DNA of 64,000 nt from Xanthomarina sp035306605 (GTDB taxonomy: Bacteria; Bacteroidota; Bacteroidia; Flavobacteriales; Flavobacteriaceae): NCBI GenBank assembly GCA_035306605.1, contig DATGNR010000047.1. One strand, written 5' to 3'. Both the position numbers and the translations under genes were made by a program. Every line of letters starts with the position of its first letter. Positions within the stretch are counted from its first letter, which is position 1. This document shows, one piece after another, positions 54,858 through 63,617 of the stretch. Below the pieces are notes generated by a model. That model was given only the letters and a program-made list of their open reading frames with translations, was not told where the DNA came from and made no database searches.

Positions 54858-57137
54858 ATGATTCGTACTCTACTGTTTTTACTCACACTCTTTTTAACTA
54901 CAAATTTCACATTTTCTCAAACCCCACCTAACGACCATATAACAAATGCGATATTAATAAATCAGTCTCCTTTTGTGCATAGAAACGTAAATATTACAGA
55001 TGCAAATGTTGGAGATGGCGGACAAATTGGCTGTGACATTGGCGCTTCCTACAAATCGGTTTATTATAAATTTACTGCTACTAGCACAAGCAATGTTAAA
55101 ATAACAGTTGAAGATTCACGCGAAGGTTGGGCACTTGGTGATGCCTTTGCAATTATTTACTCTGCTCCAAATTTAAATGCTACTAGTGATAGTCAATTAA
55201 CAAATGTATCGCCATGCAGTCTTGGTGGTGTTACAAATTTCACACCAACAATTGGAACCGACTATTATATTTTAGTGCATAGATCTAATGGAGCATCTGT
55301 TTGGACAACTATAACTGTAGATATACCACAATATGTATCATCTAGTGAAAGGATTGCCTTATTTGACTTTTACAACAGTACTGGCGGAGGTAATTGGACC
55401 GACAACACTAATTGGAATACTTCTGAACCTGAGTCTTCGTGGAATGGTGTTGCTGTGAAAAATGGACATGTTTCTAAGATAGACCTTAGCAATAACAATT
55501 TAGTCGGGGCTATACCTTTAGCAATTACAACAGAACTCCCTTACCTTGAGGAAGTAAATTTTCAAAATAACAATTTAACTGAGACACTACCTGATTTCTC
55601 TTCTATAACAACAATGACTGCTTTAGATATACAGAACAACAATTATTCTTTTCAAGATTTAGAAACAAATTATACAAACAATTCAACTTTAACCACTTTT
55701 AGCTATCAAACTCAAAAGTTAAGAGATACAGAAATGAGTTTCGACGGAATAATAGGTGATAACTATAACTTATCTATGACTGCAATTCCTGGAACCAATG
55801 TGCAATATCAATGGTATAAATCTCGAATGGATTATTTCTCTCCTAGCGATGAACTTATTCCTGGAGAAACCTCTAACACATTAGATATTATAAACTTACA
55901 AAACGAAGATATGGATGTGTATTTTTGTAGAGCAACAAGCCCAATTATTCAGGACTTAAATATAGATAGATATACTATTGAAATAAAAGGTCCGGTATCA
56001 CAATTGCAAAGGGATGCATTAATTGCAATTTATAATTCAACCAATGGAAGTAATTGGAATAACAATACCAATTGGTTAAGTACAGAACCTATTTCAACCT
56101 GGCATGGAGTTACTGTTAAAGGAAATAAAGTAACTGAATTGGAGTTAGGTGACAACAATTTAACAGGAACTTTACCTCCTGAAATTGGAGACTTAACAGG
56201 CCTACAATATCTATCCTTTTATTACGGTAATAGTATCAATGGAAACTTACCTCCGGAGATTGGTAATTTAACTGAGCTACGCTTGATAAGTATTGAAAAC
56301 AATAATTTTACAGGAGAAATACCTGCCTCTTATGCTAATTTAACCAATATCAGAGGTTTCTGGTTTAATAATAATCAACTCTCTGGTGAAATTCCAAGCT
56401 TTGTTACATCTAACTACCCGAATCTGGTATTTTTCGATATTAGTTATAATAATTTCCAAGGTGTGTTACCCGATTTTACTGTATTAGCTAATTTAAGGTA
56501 TCTAAGCATTTCCAATAACCACTTTTACAGTTCTGATTTTGAAAATGAATACAATTACTATTTAGATTTACAGTACTCATGGTATAATTCTTATTATTAT
56601 TCTCCTCAAACAACTTTAGACCAACCAGAAAATCTTAGTTTAAATGAAGGTGATAATATTGTGCTTGAGGTAAGTGAAAGTTCTTCTAGATATGGAATTA
56701 CAGCAAGAGCACAAACCTTACAATGGTACAAAAACGATGTTTTAATTCCTGGAGCAAATACAAATCCCTATATCATCGAAAATGCAACACCTGCAGATAG
56801 CGGGAGTTATCATTGTATAATTTCAGACACAAATTTTCCTGATTTTGAAATTGTTAGAGCTCCAATTGTTGTGGATGTTACCCTAGGAATTACTAGTAAT
56901 GAAATAGAAGATTTTCAACTATACCCTAATCCAACAAACAATATATTATATCTTAAAAGTCCTTCGTCCAATGAAGCTACAGTTACTATTTATGATTTAA
57001 ATGGACGTTTGGTTTTAAATCAGAACATTAATAAAGCCATAAATGAAATTAATCTTAGTCAGTTTCAAAACGGCATATATGTTTTAGAGTATAAAACTGA
57101 AAACACTAAAATTATTAAACAAATTATTAAACAGTAA
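54858..57137 (+). CDS. Leucine-rich-repeat/Ig-like protein with type A T9SS sorting domain
   Basis: A 759-residue secreted protein. A signal peptide (MIRTLLFLLTLFLTTNFTFS) is followed by a beta-sandwich (about 25-155; SVYYKFTATSTSNVKITVED). Two similar halves follow. Each has an LRR cap (ALFDFYNSTGGGNWTDNTNW and ALIAIYNSTNGSNWNNNTNW), plant-type LRRs with LxGxIP-like repeats, a short FQDLETNY/FENEYNYY spacer and an Ig-like domain (QYQWYKSRMD and LQWYKNDVLIPG). The Por sorting tail (about 685-759) has FQLYPNPTNNILYL and NGIYVLEYKT. Such proteins usually mediate surface binding. The ligand is unknown. Confidence 0.9.
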   Translation: MIRTLLFLLTLFLTTNFTFSQTPPNDHITNAILINQSPFVHRNVNITDANVGDGGQIGCDIGASYKSVYYKFTATSTSNVKITVEDSREGWALGDAFAIIYSAPNLNATSDSQLTNVSPCSLGGVTNFTPTIGTDYYILVHRSNGASVWTTITVDIPQYVSSSERIALFDFYNSTGGGNWTDNTNWNTSEPESSWNGVAVKNGHVSKIDLSNNNLVGAIPLAITTELPYLEEVNFQNNNLTETLPDFSSITTMTALDIQNNNYSFQDLETNYTNNSTLTTFSYQTQKLRDTEMSFDGIIGDNYNLSMTAIPGTNVQYQWYKSRMDYFSPSDELIPGETSNTLDIINLQNEDMDVYFCRATSPIIQDLNIDRYTIEIKGPVSQLQRDALIAIYNSTNGSNWNNNTNWLSTEPISTWHGVTVKGNKVTELELGDNNLTGTLPPEIGDLTGLQYLSFYYGNSINGNLPPEIGNLTELRLISIENNNFTGEIPASYANLTNIRGFWFNNNQLSGEIPSFVTSNYPNLVFFDISYNNFQGVLPDFTVLANLRYLSISNNHFYSSDFENEYNYYLDLQYSWYNSYYYSPQTTLDQPENLSLNEGDNIVLEVSESSSRYGITARAQTLQWYKNDVLIPGANTNPYIIENATPADSGSYHCIISDTNFPDFEIVRAPIVVDVTLGITSNEIEDFQLYPNPTNNILYLKSPSSNEATVTIYDLNGRLVLNQNINKAINEINLSQFQNGIYVLEYKTENTKIIKQIIKQ

Positions 57138-57154
57138 TTCAATAATTATTAATT

Positions 57155-57194
57155 AAAAACACAAAAGCCCTAATTTAAAGACATTTGTGTTTTT
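57155..57194 (+). terminator. Terminator after the LRR protein gene
   Basis: AAAACACAAA pairs with TTTGTGTTTT across an 18-base loop and is followed by TTTT, 18 bases after the stop. Confidence 0.65.
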
Positions 57195-57325
57195 TAACCA
57201 CCTAATTTTCATCCAAATAAAAGCTGTATTTTGATTGTTGTAATACAACTCCAAAAAGTATTGTTTGCATCATAAAATTGATAACCAATTAGACCTTATT
57301 CGATATATAATAAAAATCGACTATT

Positions 57326-57400
57326 ATGAATTCGTTTTTAATTTTATTTTGTTTGCTTGCTATAAACTTTATTCTATTAAAGTTTGGTGTCAACAAATAA
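57326..57400 (+). CDS. Possible 24-residue small membrane peptide
   Basis: The frame from ATG 57326 encodes 24 residues: MNSFLILFCLLAINFILL and a short polar end KFGVNK, one full membrane helix. It sits alone between two terminators (57155-57194 and 57425-57466). A possible promoter, TTG at 57238-57240, 18 bases, then TATTGTTTG at 57259-57267, lies upstream; the -7 box has one extra base against TAnnTTTG. The region could instead be a small RNA. Such short frames arise by chance in AT-rich DNA, so this is only a candidate. Confidence 0.3.
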   Translation: MNSFLILFCLLAINFILLKFGVNK

Positions 57401-57424
57401 GTATTGTTTTTAAACTACATAAAC

Positions 57425-57466
57425 AAAAAAAGCCTTAATGATTCTATCATCATTAAGGCTTTTTTT
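57425..57466. terminator. Strong bidirectional terminator
   Basis: AAAAAAGCCTTAATGAT pairs with ATCATTAAGGCTTTTTT around six bases, A-run before and T-run after. It serves the M49 peptidase gene on the minus strand and would also end any transcript from the plus strand at 57268-57424. Confidence 0.88.
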
Positions 57467-57482
57467 TTAAATTAAAATACTA

Positions 57483-59519
57483 TTAATTCTCTTCTGGCAG
57501 AAAACTATAATTCTTACTATAGTCTAACATCTGACCAGGAAAAGTTTCTGGTTGTGTTACTTTTATAGCAATAATTTCACCATTATCATCCATTTCAGGT
57601 ACTAATACAGGATTCACAAAACCACTATAAGGAGCTGATGTAAATTGCTTATTACGTTCTAAAATTTCAGCATGTAGTTCTTGATCAACTTTTACTCCAT
57701 AAGTTTCAACCAAGGCTTCAACTGCTTTATAATCTCCTTCAGATTTAATTCGTTGAGTTTCGCGTAATAACTGTCCAAATAAATCATGTAACTTATCGTA
57801 ATCAGTTATGTTGTAATATGTCTTTCCGTCACGTGTTACTTTTTCAATGACATTGTCTGCTTTACCTTTATCAAAAACCCAAGCACTTACCCATTGTCTA
57901 TTTCTCATATGGGCTTGTTCAACGTCATCTCCTAAGTTTAATCGAATTAATTGTGTCATCAATCCGTTTCTAAGATAACCATCGTAAGCCGTTTTCCCTA
58001 AAGACTTCCAATCATCAACTAAACCTAATTCTTGTAATTTTGGATTGTATAAATAATAAAGACCTACTAAATCTGCACGACCTTCTTCTAAAGTAGAAGC
58101 ATAATTTTTAAGTGTTTCCTTAGTTTCTCCTACTCCTGGATTTAATTGTCCAGACGCGTGACCTATTACTTCATGCAAAGCTGTGTGTAATTTATCTGCT
58201 ACTTGCCCGTATTTTTCTTCTAGTTGCAATTCTTCTTCATCGTGTACAAATTCTTTTAAACGACCAGTACTTCCTGCATTGTTATAAGCTTCAATAATAT
58301 TTCCTAGAGAAACAGATTTACTTCCTACTGCGGCACGAATCCAGTTTGCATTAGGTAAGTTAACACCTATTGGAGTGCTTGGTGAAGCATCTCCAGCCTC
58401 TCCTGCAACATTAACAACTTTATAAGTTACACCAACAACATTTTTCTTTTTGTGTTCATCCATTAAAGGGGAGTTATCCTCAAACCATTGTGCGTTATCC
58501 GATAAAACCTTCATTTTTTGAGACATATCGAAGTCGTTAATTTGAACGATAGACTCAAAAGTCCCTCTATAACCTACTGGGTCATTGTACACTTCAATAA
58601 AACTGTTAATATAATCTACGTTACCCTCAGTGGCAGCAGTCCAAGCTACATTATAATCATCCCAAGTTTGTAAATCTCCAGTTTTATAATATTCAATTAA
58701 TAAACCGATAGCATCTCCTTGCGCTTTATTTTCAGCAACACCTTGAGCTAATTCTAGCCATTTAATAATTTCATCAATAGCAGAACCATATAATCCTCCT
58801 GATTTATAAACCAATTCTTTTAACTGTCCATTTTCTTTTACTAACTTAGAATTTAGACCGTATGATAAAGGCTTTTCTGGGTTTGGAGATTTTTTACTTT
58901 TATAAAAAGTCTCTACATCTGCATTGGTTACATTTGGACCATAAAAATTAACTGCAGAAAGGGCTACGTTATCCGCTCCTTTTGCCTTATTCACTTTCTT
59001 TGAATCGACATCATTAAAAATAACATCAAAAGCTTCTCCTTCAAGTGTTGTATTAGTTTCAGCTAATAAGGTTTTTAAATAATCTTCCGAAAATTCCGAT
59101 TTCAATTTATCGTTAGAATAGTGGTGGTGAATTCCATTGCTAAACCAAACTCGCTTTAAATAAGTTTCAAAAGCATTCCAGTCATCGCTTGTTTTATCCC
59201 CAGAATAATTAGCATAAACAGATTCTAATGCCTTTCTAATTTTTAAATTATGTCTGTAATTTTGATCCCAAATAATATCTCTTCCGGCCAAGCCAGCTTG
59301 AGTTAAATAGTAAACCAATTTTTGTTCTTTTAATGTTAGCTTATCCCATCCTGGAATTTGATAACGTAACAACTTAATGTCGGCAAATTGCTCAACGTTA
59401 TAATCGAAGTTGTTTTCTACTTTTACTTCGGCTACTTCTACCGGTTCTTTTTTATCTTCATTACAAGACACAAAAGCGGTTAAGGCCAATGCAAAACCTA
59501 ATACATGTTTAACTTTCAT
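57483..59519 (-). CDS. Dipeptidyl-peptidase III family lipoprotein (M49)
   Basis: A 678-residue zinc peptidase. A lipobox (LALTAFVSCNEDK; Cys19) predicts a membrane-anchored form, unlike cytosolic eukaryotic DPP3. The catalytic signature is ALHEVIGHASGQLNPG (HExxGH, here HEVIGH rather than the usual HELLGH), followed by STLEEGRADLVGLYYL with the third zinc ligand. M49 enzymes release dipeptides from the N-terminus of oligopeptides. The gene is monocistronic, with promoter box 59543-59550 and terminator 57425-57466. A role in peptide nutrition in the periplasm is inferred. Confidence 0.92.
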   Translation of the reverse strand: MKVKHVLGFALALTAFVSCNEDKKEPVEVAEVKVENNFDYNVEQFADIKLLRYQIPGWDKLTLKEQKLVYYLTQAGLAGRDIIWDQNYRHNLKIRKALESVYANYSGDKTSDDWNAFETYLKRVWFSNGIHHHYSNDKLKSEFSEDYLKTLLAETNTTLEGEAFDVIFNDVDSKKVNKAKGADNVALSAVNFYGPNVTNADVETFYKSKKSPNPEKPLSYGLNSKLVKENGQLKELVYKSGGLYGSAIDEIIKWLELAQGVAENKAQGDAIGLLIEYYKTGDLQTWDDYNVAWTAATEGNVDYINSFIEVYNDPVGYRGTFESIVQINDFDMSQKMKVLSDNAQWFEDNSPLMDEHKKKNVVGVTYKVVNVAGEAGDASPSTPIGVNLPNANWIRAAVGSKSVSLGNIIEAYNNAGSTGRLKEFVHDEEELQLEEKYGQVADKLHTALHEVIGHASGQLNPGVGETKETLKNYASTLEEGRADLVGLYYLYNPKLQELGLVDDWKSLGKTAYDGYLRNGLMTQLIRLNLGDDVEQAHMRNRQWVSAWVFDKGKADNVIEKVTRDGKTYYNITDYDKLHDLFGQLLRETQRIKSEGDYKAVEALVETYGVKVDQELHAEILERNKQFTSAPYSGFVNPVLVPEMDDNGEIIAIKVTQPETFPGQMLDYSKNYSFLPEEN

Positions 59520-59542
59520 CTTTTATTTTTTATATTGTATTA

Positions 59543-59550
59543 CAAATGTA
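59543..59550 (-). promoter_or_regulatory. Promoter box for the M49 peptidase
   Basis: Minus-strand TACATTTG, an exact TAnnTTTG match, 23 bases before ATG 59519. Divergent from 59579-59586. Confidence 0.55.
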
Positions 59551-59578
59551 ACATATATTAAGATAGTACAAAATTGAT

Positions 59579-59586
59579 TATCTTTG
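59579..59586 (+). promoter_or_regulatory. Promoter box for the SRPBCC/GyrI-like gene
   Basis: TATCTTTG, an exact TAnnTTTG match, 20 bases before ATG 59607. Confidence 0.55.
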
Positions 59587-59606
59587 AAAACAACTAGACT
59601 CACTAA

Positions 59607-60626
59607 ATGAAAGCACTAAAGTATATTCTATTTTTAATTCTTACATTAATTATTGGTTTAACCATTTACATAGCCGTACAGCCTAATTCCTTTGAAATAA
59701 AACGTACTAGAACCATTGAAGCACCAACTCAAGTAATCTATAATAACGTTATAGATTTTGAAAACTGGGAAGCTTGGTCTCCTTGGACGGAAAAAAACAA
59801 TGAAACGAAAGTAACTTTAGGTGAAAAAACTAAAGGTATTGGAAGCAGTTATTCGTGGGTAGATAAGGTTGGGAAAGGCCAATTAAAAACTATTGAAACT
59901 TCAGAAAACAATTCTATTGATCAAAAATTACAGTTTGGAGAATATGCTCCGTCGGATATTCATTGGGATTTCAAGCCAAAAACCAAAAGTATAACAGAGG
60001 TTTCATGGACTATGAATTCAGACAAGATCCCTTTTAAATTTAAGGCATACGCACTTTTTACAGGAGGATTTGACGAAATGATAGGTCCGGATTTTGAAAG
60101 AGGTTTAGAGAGGTTAGATAGCATTGTTGTTTCATCCATGAAGGTTTATTCAATAAAAATTGATAAAATAACTCAACATGGAGGTGGATTTTATCTTTAC
60201 AACACAACATCTGCTAAAATGAACGATTATGAAAATATAAAACAAGAAATGTTTGCGAAGGTTAGTGCTTATGTTAAAGCTAATAACATAACTACTGCTG
60301 GACCTCCTTTTGTACTATACCATAAATTGGATGAGGAGAACAATGCCGTAATGTTTTCATGTTGTATCCCAACTACCAATCAAGTAATTACTGTGGAAAG
60401 CGATATTTTAACAGGCCAGTTAGATCCTTTTAAAGCTTTAAAAACTACCTTAAAAGGGAATTATAGTAACATACAAGAAGCTTGGAAAACATCCTTATCC
60501 TACATTCCTGAAAACAATTTAATACAAACAGAGTTAGGTCCAATGTTAGAGGTATATGTTACAGATTCTACAAAAACCTCAAATCCTGCAGATTGGATTA
60601 CGGAATTATATTTAGCTTTAGATTAA
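59607..60626 (+). CDS. SRPBCC and GyrI-like domain membrane-anchored protein
   Basis: A 339-residue protein. An N-terminal helix (YILFLILTLIIGLTIYIAV) anchors it. An SRPBCC/polyketide-cyclase-like domain follows (about 28-175; IKRTRTIEAPTQVIYNNVID, WEAWSPWTEKNNETKV). The C-terminal half (about 180-339) is a GyrI-like small-molecule-binding domain (MKVYSIKIDKITQHGGGFYL, PPFVLYHKLDEENNAVMFSC). Both folds bind small hydrophobic ligands. The combination is common in Bacteroidota and its role is unknown. The fluoride channel gene follows after 37 bases. Confidence 0.88.
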   Translation: MKALKYILFLILTLIIGLTIYIAVQPNSFEIKRTRTIEAPTQVIYNNVIDFENWEAWSPWTEKNNETKVTLGEKTKGIGSSYSWVDKVGKGQLKTIETSENNSIDQKLQFGEYAPSDIHWDFKPKTKSITEVSWTMNSDKIPFKFKAYALFTGGFDEMIGPDFERGLERLDSIVVSSMKVYSIKIDKITQHGGGFYLYNTTSAKMNDYENIKQEMFAKVSAYVKANNITTAGPPFVLYHKLDEENNAVMFSCCIPTTNQVITVESDILTGQLDPFKALKTTLKGNYSNIQEAWKTSLSYIPENNLIQTELGPMLEVYVTDSTKTSNPADWITELYLALD

Positions 60627-60663
60627 TAAAATTATCTCTAAAAAAAGAGATTAAATCTATTTA

Positions 60664-61029
60664 ATGAAACAGCTTTTACTGGTTTTTATTGGTGGTGGTG
60701 TTGGAAGTGTTTTAAGACACCTTCTTGGAAAGTATTTAAACAGCAATCAAACCGGAATCCCGTTTGGCACTTTTGCTGCTAACATAATCGGGAGTTTGCT
60801 AATAGGAATAATTCTAGGGCTAGCTGCCAAAAACAATACACTTTCCCAAAATCACACACTCTTGCTAGCTACTGGTTTTTGTGGAGGCTTCACTACGTTT
60901 TCTGCATTTGCCTACGAAAATCATGTATTTTTAAAGGCTGGAGATTTTATGAGTTTTGCCATTTATACTATTGCAAGTTTTGTATTAGGGTTTTTAGCCG
61001 TTTTTTTAGGAATGTTTCTAGTTAAGTAA
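60664..61029 (+). CDS. crcB: Fluoride-specific ion channel CrcB/Fluc
   Basis: A 121-residue membrane protein with four helices. It begins MKQLLLVFIGGGVGSVLRHL, has GTFAANIIGSLLIGIILGL and ATGFCGGFTTFSAFAYENHV, which holds the conserved phenylalanines and the sodium-site glycine/threonine turn of Fluc dimers. It exports fluoride from the cytoplasm. No fluoride riboswitch sequence was recognised in the 37-base leader. Confidence 0.95.
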   Translation: MKQLLLVFIGGGVGSVLRHLLGKYLNSNQTGIPFGTFAANIIGSLLIGIILGLAAKNNTLSQNHTLLLATGFCGGFTTFSAFAYENHVFLKAGDFMSFAIYTIASFVLGFLAVFLGMFLVK

Positions 61030-61068
61030 CAAAATTACTTCTTAAATGGAACTCCTTCTAAAACTAGT

Positions 61069-61671
61069 TTATTCTCTTTTAAAATCTTTAACTCCAGCTT
61101 CCACCTTAACCTGTATATAGTTTTCTCTTGGCACAATCGGACAAGAATATATTTCGTTATAAGCACAATACGGATTATACGATTTATTAAAATCTATTTT
61201 AATCTTTCCATTTTCCGGTAATTCACAATCTAAATATCTTCCTCCTCCGTAAGTAGTTTCGCCATTTGTTGAGTCTAAAAACGGTAAAAACAAGTAATCT
61301 TCAAAACCTTCATCTTCCATTAAATCCAAACTTTGATAGATATTAAGTTGATGTTCTTTACCTTTTAATTCAAAAGTTGCTATCCCATATTTTACATACA
61401 TAGGCATTCTATCCGTAGTCGTTTTCATTTTAAAAGGAATTTCGTCCGGTGTTCTTTCAAAAGTAGCTTGAACGACATATGTGGAATCAAATTTAAAAAA
61501 ATCTAAGCCTCTAAAGTTTTTTCGATCTTTAAGTTTTAATGGCGATTTCGAAGCATCTTTAAAATCAGCATTCATCTTTTTTTGAAATTCGGTTTCCCCT
61601 AAAATAGGCTGTTTCTTTTGAGTACAACTTACAATGGAAAGAAATAAAAATAAGTTTAAGAAGTATTTCAT
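61069..61671 (-). CDS. DUF1684 lipoprotein
   Basis: A 200-residue protein with a lipobox (LFLFLSIVSCTQKKQ; Cys16). The DUF1684 core is clear: LKDRKNFRGLDFFKFDSTYV, GKEHQLNIYQSLDLMEDE, FLPFLDSTNGETTYGGGRYL, and the C-terminal IDFNKSYNPYCAYNEIYSCP with conserved cysteines. The function is unknown. It is convergent with crcB and has a promoter box at 61691-61698. Confidence 0.9.
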   Translation of the reverse strand: MKYFLNLFLFLSIVSCTQKKQPILGETEFQKKMNADFKDASKSPLKLKDRKNFRGLDFFKFDSTYVVQATFERTPDEIPFKMKTTTDRMPMYVKYGIATFELKGKEHQLNIYQSLDLMEDEGFEDYLFLPFLDSTNGETTYGGGRYLDCELPENGKIKIDFNKSYNPYCAYNEIYSCPIVPRENYIQVKVEAGVKDFKRE

Positions 61672-61690
61672 TTTTACATTATTTACATTT

Positions 61691-61698
61691 CAAAAATA
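61691..61698 (-). promoter_or_regulatory. Promoter box for the DUF1684 gene
   Basis: Minus-strand TATTTTTG, an exact TAnnTTTG match, 19 bases before ATG 61671. Confidence 0.5.
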
Positions 61699-61954
61699 CA
61701 ATATTTAACTATTTACTGTCGACTTAGATATATAAAAAGCAAAATACTGTAACCTATAATTTTATATATCTAAAAATTTAAACCATTCTTTTACTGCTAA
61801 GGCTTATTTCCTATGTATAATATAATTATAAATAAAAACTAGAACCACTTTTTTACGTTTGAGCTTAACATGGGTTATACATTTTTAATAAATCACTAAG
61901 AAAGTATAGAAAGTAATGATGACCTGAAAATAGAAAAGACAATCAAATTTTAAT

Positions 61955-62398
61955 CTATTTTACCGGTTTTACAGGGTGATGTTTAATAACATGAGATAAA
62001 ACAATCTGGGTTTTAGTTTCACCATAAACAATTAACTGATCTATAAAAGTTTCTAAATGTTTCTGATTTTTTAAAATTACTTCCAATACTATATTTTCAT
62101 TACCAGTAATTCTATAGCAATTTAGAACTTCATCAAAGGTTTTGACTTTTTCTAAAAATGGCTTTAACATTCCCATAAAAGCACGAATCGTTATAAGAGC
62201 TTTTAATTGATATCCAACCTCAAAAGGAGAAACAGATGTATGGTAGTTTTGAATTATACCGAGGTCTTCCATTTTCTTAATTCTCTCAGAAACAGCTGGA
62301 GAACTTATCCCAACTTGACGACCAATTTCAGCATTAGATAGCCTTGCATTGCTCTGTAAACACTTTAAAATTTTCCAATTTAATTGATCTAAACTCAT
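61955..62398 (-). CDS. Lrp/AsnC family transcriptional regulator
   Basis: A 147-residue regulator. The N-terminal helix-turn-helix (1-60) reads SLDQLNWKILKCLQSNARLS and NAEIGRQVGISSPAVSERIK. The C-terminal ligand-binding (RAM) domain (about 68-140) has LKALITIRAFMGMLKPFLEK and YRITGNENIVLEVILKN. Proteins of this family form octamers and sense amino acids. No biosynthetic or transport gene is next to it, so neither the ligand nor the target can be told; autoregulation is likely by family habit. Confidence 0.93.
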   Translation of the reverse strand: MSLDQLNWKILKCLQSNARLSNAEIGRQVGISSPAVSERIKKMEDLGIIQNYHTSVSPFEVGYQLKALITIRAFMGMLKPFLEKVKTFDEVLNCYRITGNENIVLEVILKNQKHLETFIDQLIVYGETKTQIVLSHVIKHHPVKPVK

Positions 62399-62487
62399 AT
62401 TAAAGAATAATTGAATTCTACGTTAATTACTAAACTAAATATACAATTTTACTTTAACTTCTAAAGTTGAAAATGAAAACTTGTTGG

Positions 62488-62495
62488 TAAATTTG
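62488..62495 (+). promoter_or_regulatory. Promoter box for the gene at 62526
   Basis: TAAATTTG, an exact TAnnTTTG match, 30 bases before ATG 62526. A TTG at 62467-62469 lies 18 bases upstream, a fitting -33 element. Confidence 0.6.
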
Positions 62496-62525
62496 ATAAA
62501 ATTGTTATAAAAGTCAGTATTAAAT

Positions 62526-62909
62526 ATGTCAACACACTTGAACCATTCCCCTATATATCAAAAGGCTATGGAAATTATAATTCTATCGCGTAGCATATCT
62601 ACGTATTTAACTCAAGATTTGGCTTACCTAAAACCTGATGGAAAAGAAGATTCAAACATATATTTTTCTGGAGACATCGTACAACAATCGTCGTCTTTAG
62701 CTCCAGAAATTGAAAAAGCGGAATTGGAAAAATACAGCGATAAAAAATACAAACATATTGCATCCGTTAAAAGATTAACAAATATGTTATATAAAAACTG
62801 TAGTCGTTTAGAAAAATCTAATAGCAATGGTAAAGATTATCTTCCAATACTTCGAAATGAATTAAAAAAGTTCAGAAAACTACAGCATACATGGTCGCTA
62901 ACATTGTAA
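62526..62909 (+). CDS. Helical protein of unknown function
   Basis: A 127-residue soluble protein predicted to be mostly helical: NHSPIYQKAMEIIILSRSIS, EIEKAELEKYSDKKYKHIAS, KRLTNMLYKNCSRLEKS and YLPILRNELKKFRKLQHTWS. The arrangement resembles a small four-helix bundle, but I do not recognise a family. It has a good promoter and codon use like its neighbours, so it is probably real. It lies between a divergent Lrp-type gene and the convergent rRNA operon. Confidence 0.7.
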   Translation: MSTHLNHSPIYQKAMEIIILSRSISTYLTQDLAYLKPDGKEDSNIYFSGDIVQQSSSLAPEIEKAELEKYSDKKYKHIASVKRLTNMLYKNCSRLEKSNSNGKDYLPILRNELKKFRKLQHTWSLTL

Positions 62910-63351
62910 AGCATCTATGTTTAATGACATAAATACTTTTTGACTACATACCATAGAGTTTAATTTCATCGGACATCTACGGTAATAAAACGCATTCCCA
63001 TTATCCTTCCTGATATTTCCAAAAATAACATCTCGATTTTTATAAACTTTTACTAAGAAGACAATATTTTTAATACATTATCTATATTCACTTAAAATGT
63101 TTTATAAGTGATTTTAAAGTATATCTAAATAGACTTTTAATCCATCCTGTTAAACGCAGAACAAAAACCAAGATATCACTTTAAATTTGGTATTATTAAC
63201 CTCAATGACCTTTCTGTTCTTAATAATTTAATATAGAATAACACATAAGTTATTAAACCTATATCAAGAGAGTATAGAAGCTTATTTAGAACAATAAAAT
63301 TTGCCCCTAGCATTTTCAGAATTTCCCCTTCCGATTATTTTTTCAAATTAT
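62910..63351. other. Intergenic region before the rRNA terminator
   Basis: No gene or RNA was recognised. A small hairpin (TCACTTA with TAAGTGA, 63088-63111) is the only structure noted. Open frames here are shorter than 20 codons. Confidence 0.5.
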
Positions 63352-63391
63352 TCCAAAAAAAAATCCCGATTCAAATAAATGAATCGGGATT
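63352..63391 (-). terminator. rRNA operon terminator
   Basis: On the minus strand AATCCCGATTCA and TGAATCGGGATT form a perfect 12-base stem around a six-base loop and are followed by a T-run (63352-63363), just after the 5S gene. Confidence 0.9.
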
Positions 63392-63394
63392 CTA

Positions 63395-63503
63395 AAAAGG
63401 CGATGACCTACTCTTCCACAAATGCAGTACCATCGGCGCTAATGGGCTTAACTTCTCTGTTCGGAATGGTAAGAGGTGAGCCCCATTGCAATAACCACCT
63501 TAA
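63395..63503 (-). rRNA. rrf: 5S ribosomal RNA
   Basis: The minus strand reads TTAAGGTGGTTATTGC at the 5' end, then CATTCCGAACAGAGAAGTTA and CCGATGGTACTGC, all hallmark 5S sequences, and ends GGTCATCGCCTTTT. AAGGTG at the 5' end pairs with CGCCTT at the 3' end (helix I). About 109 bases. The ends are estimated to within a few bases. Confidence 0.95.
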
Positions 63504-63617
63504 GCTGTTATCTCGCAATTATCGCGGGATTGCTTTTGACTAGCAAAAGCCTAATATTGTAACATATTGAAAAAGAATCATGAAGTATTTAAATTGCACT
63601 CGTATAAAAAAACAGGC
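63504..63617 (-). other. 23S-5S internal spacer
   Basis: A spacer of about 114 bases without a tRNA. It contains two stems likely to matter in processing: ATCTCGC with GCGGGAT (63510-63530), directly before the 5S 5' end, and GCTTTTG with CAAAAGC (63532-63550). Confidence 0.7.

Noticed and set aside
60627..60663. Fluoride riboswitch before crcB
   Set aside because: The leader is only 37 bases with a weak ATCTCT/AGAGAT stem, too short for the known riboswitch fold.
63504..63617. tRNA gene between 23S and 5S
   Set aside because: The spacer has two short stems but no T-loop or acceptor pairing typical of a tRNA.
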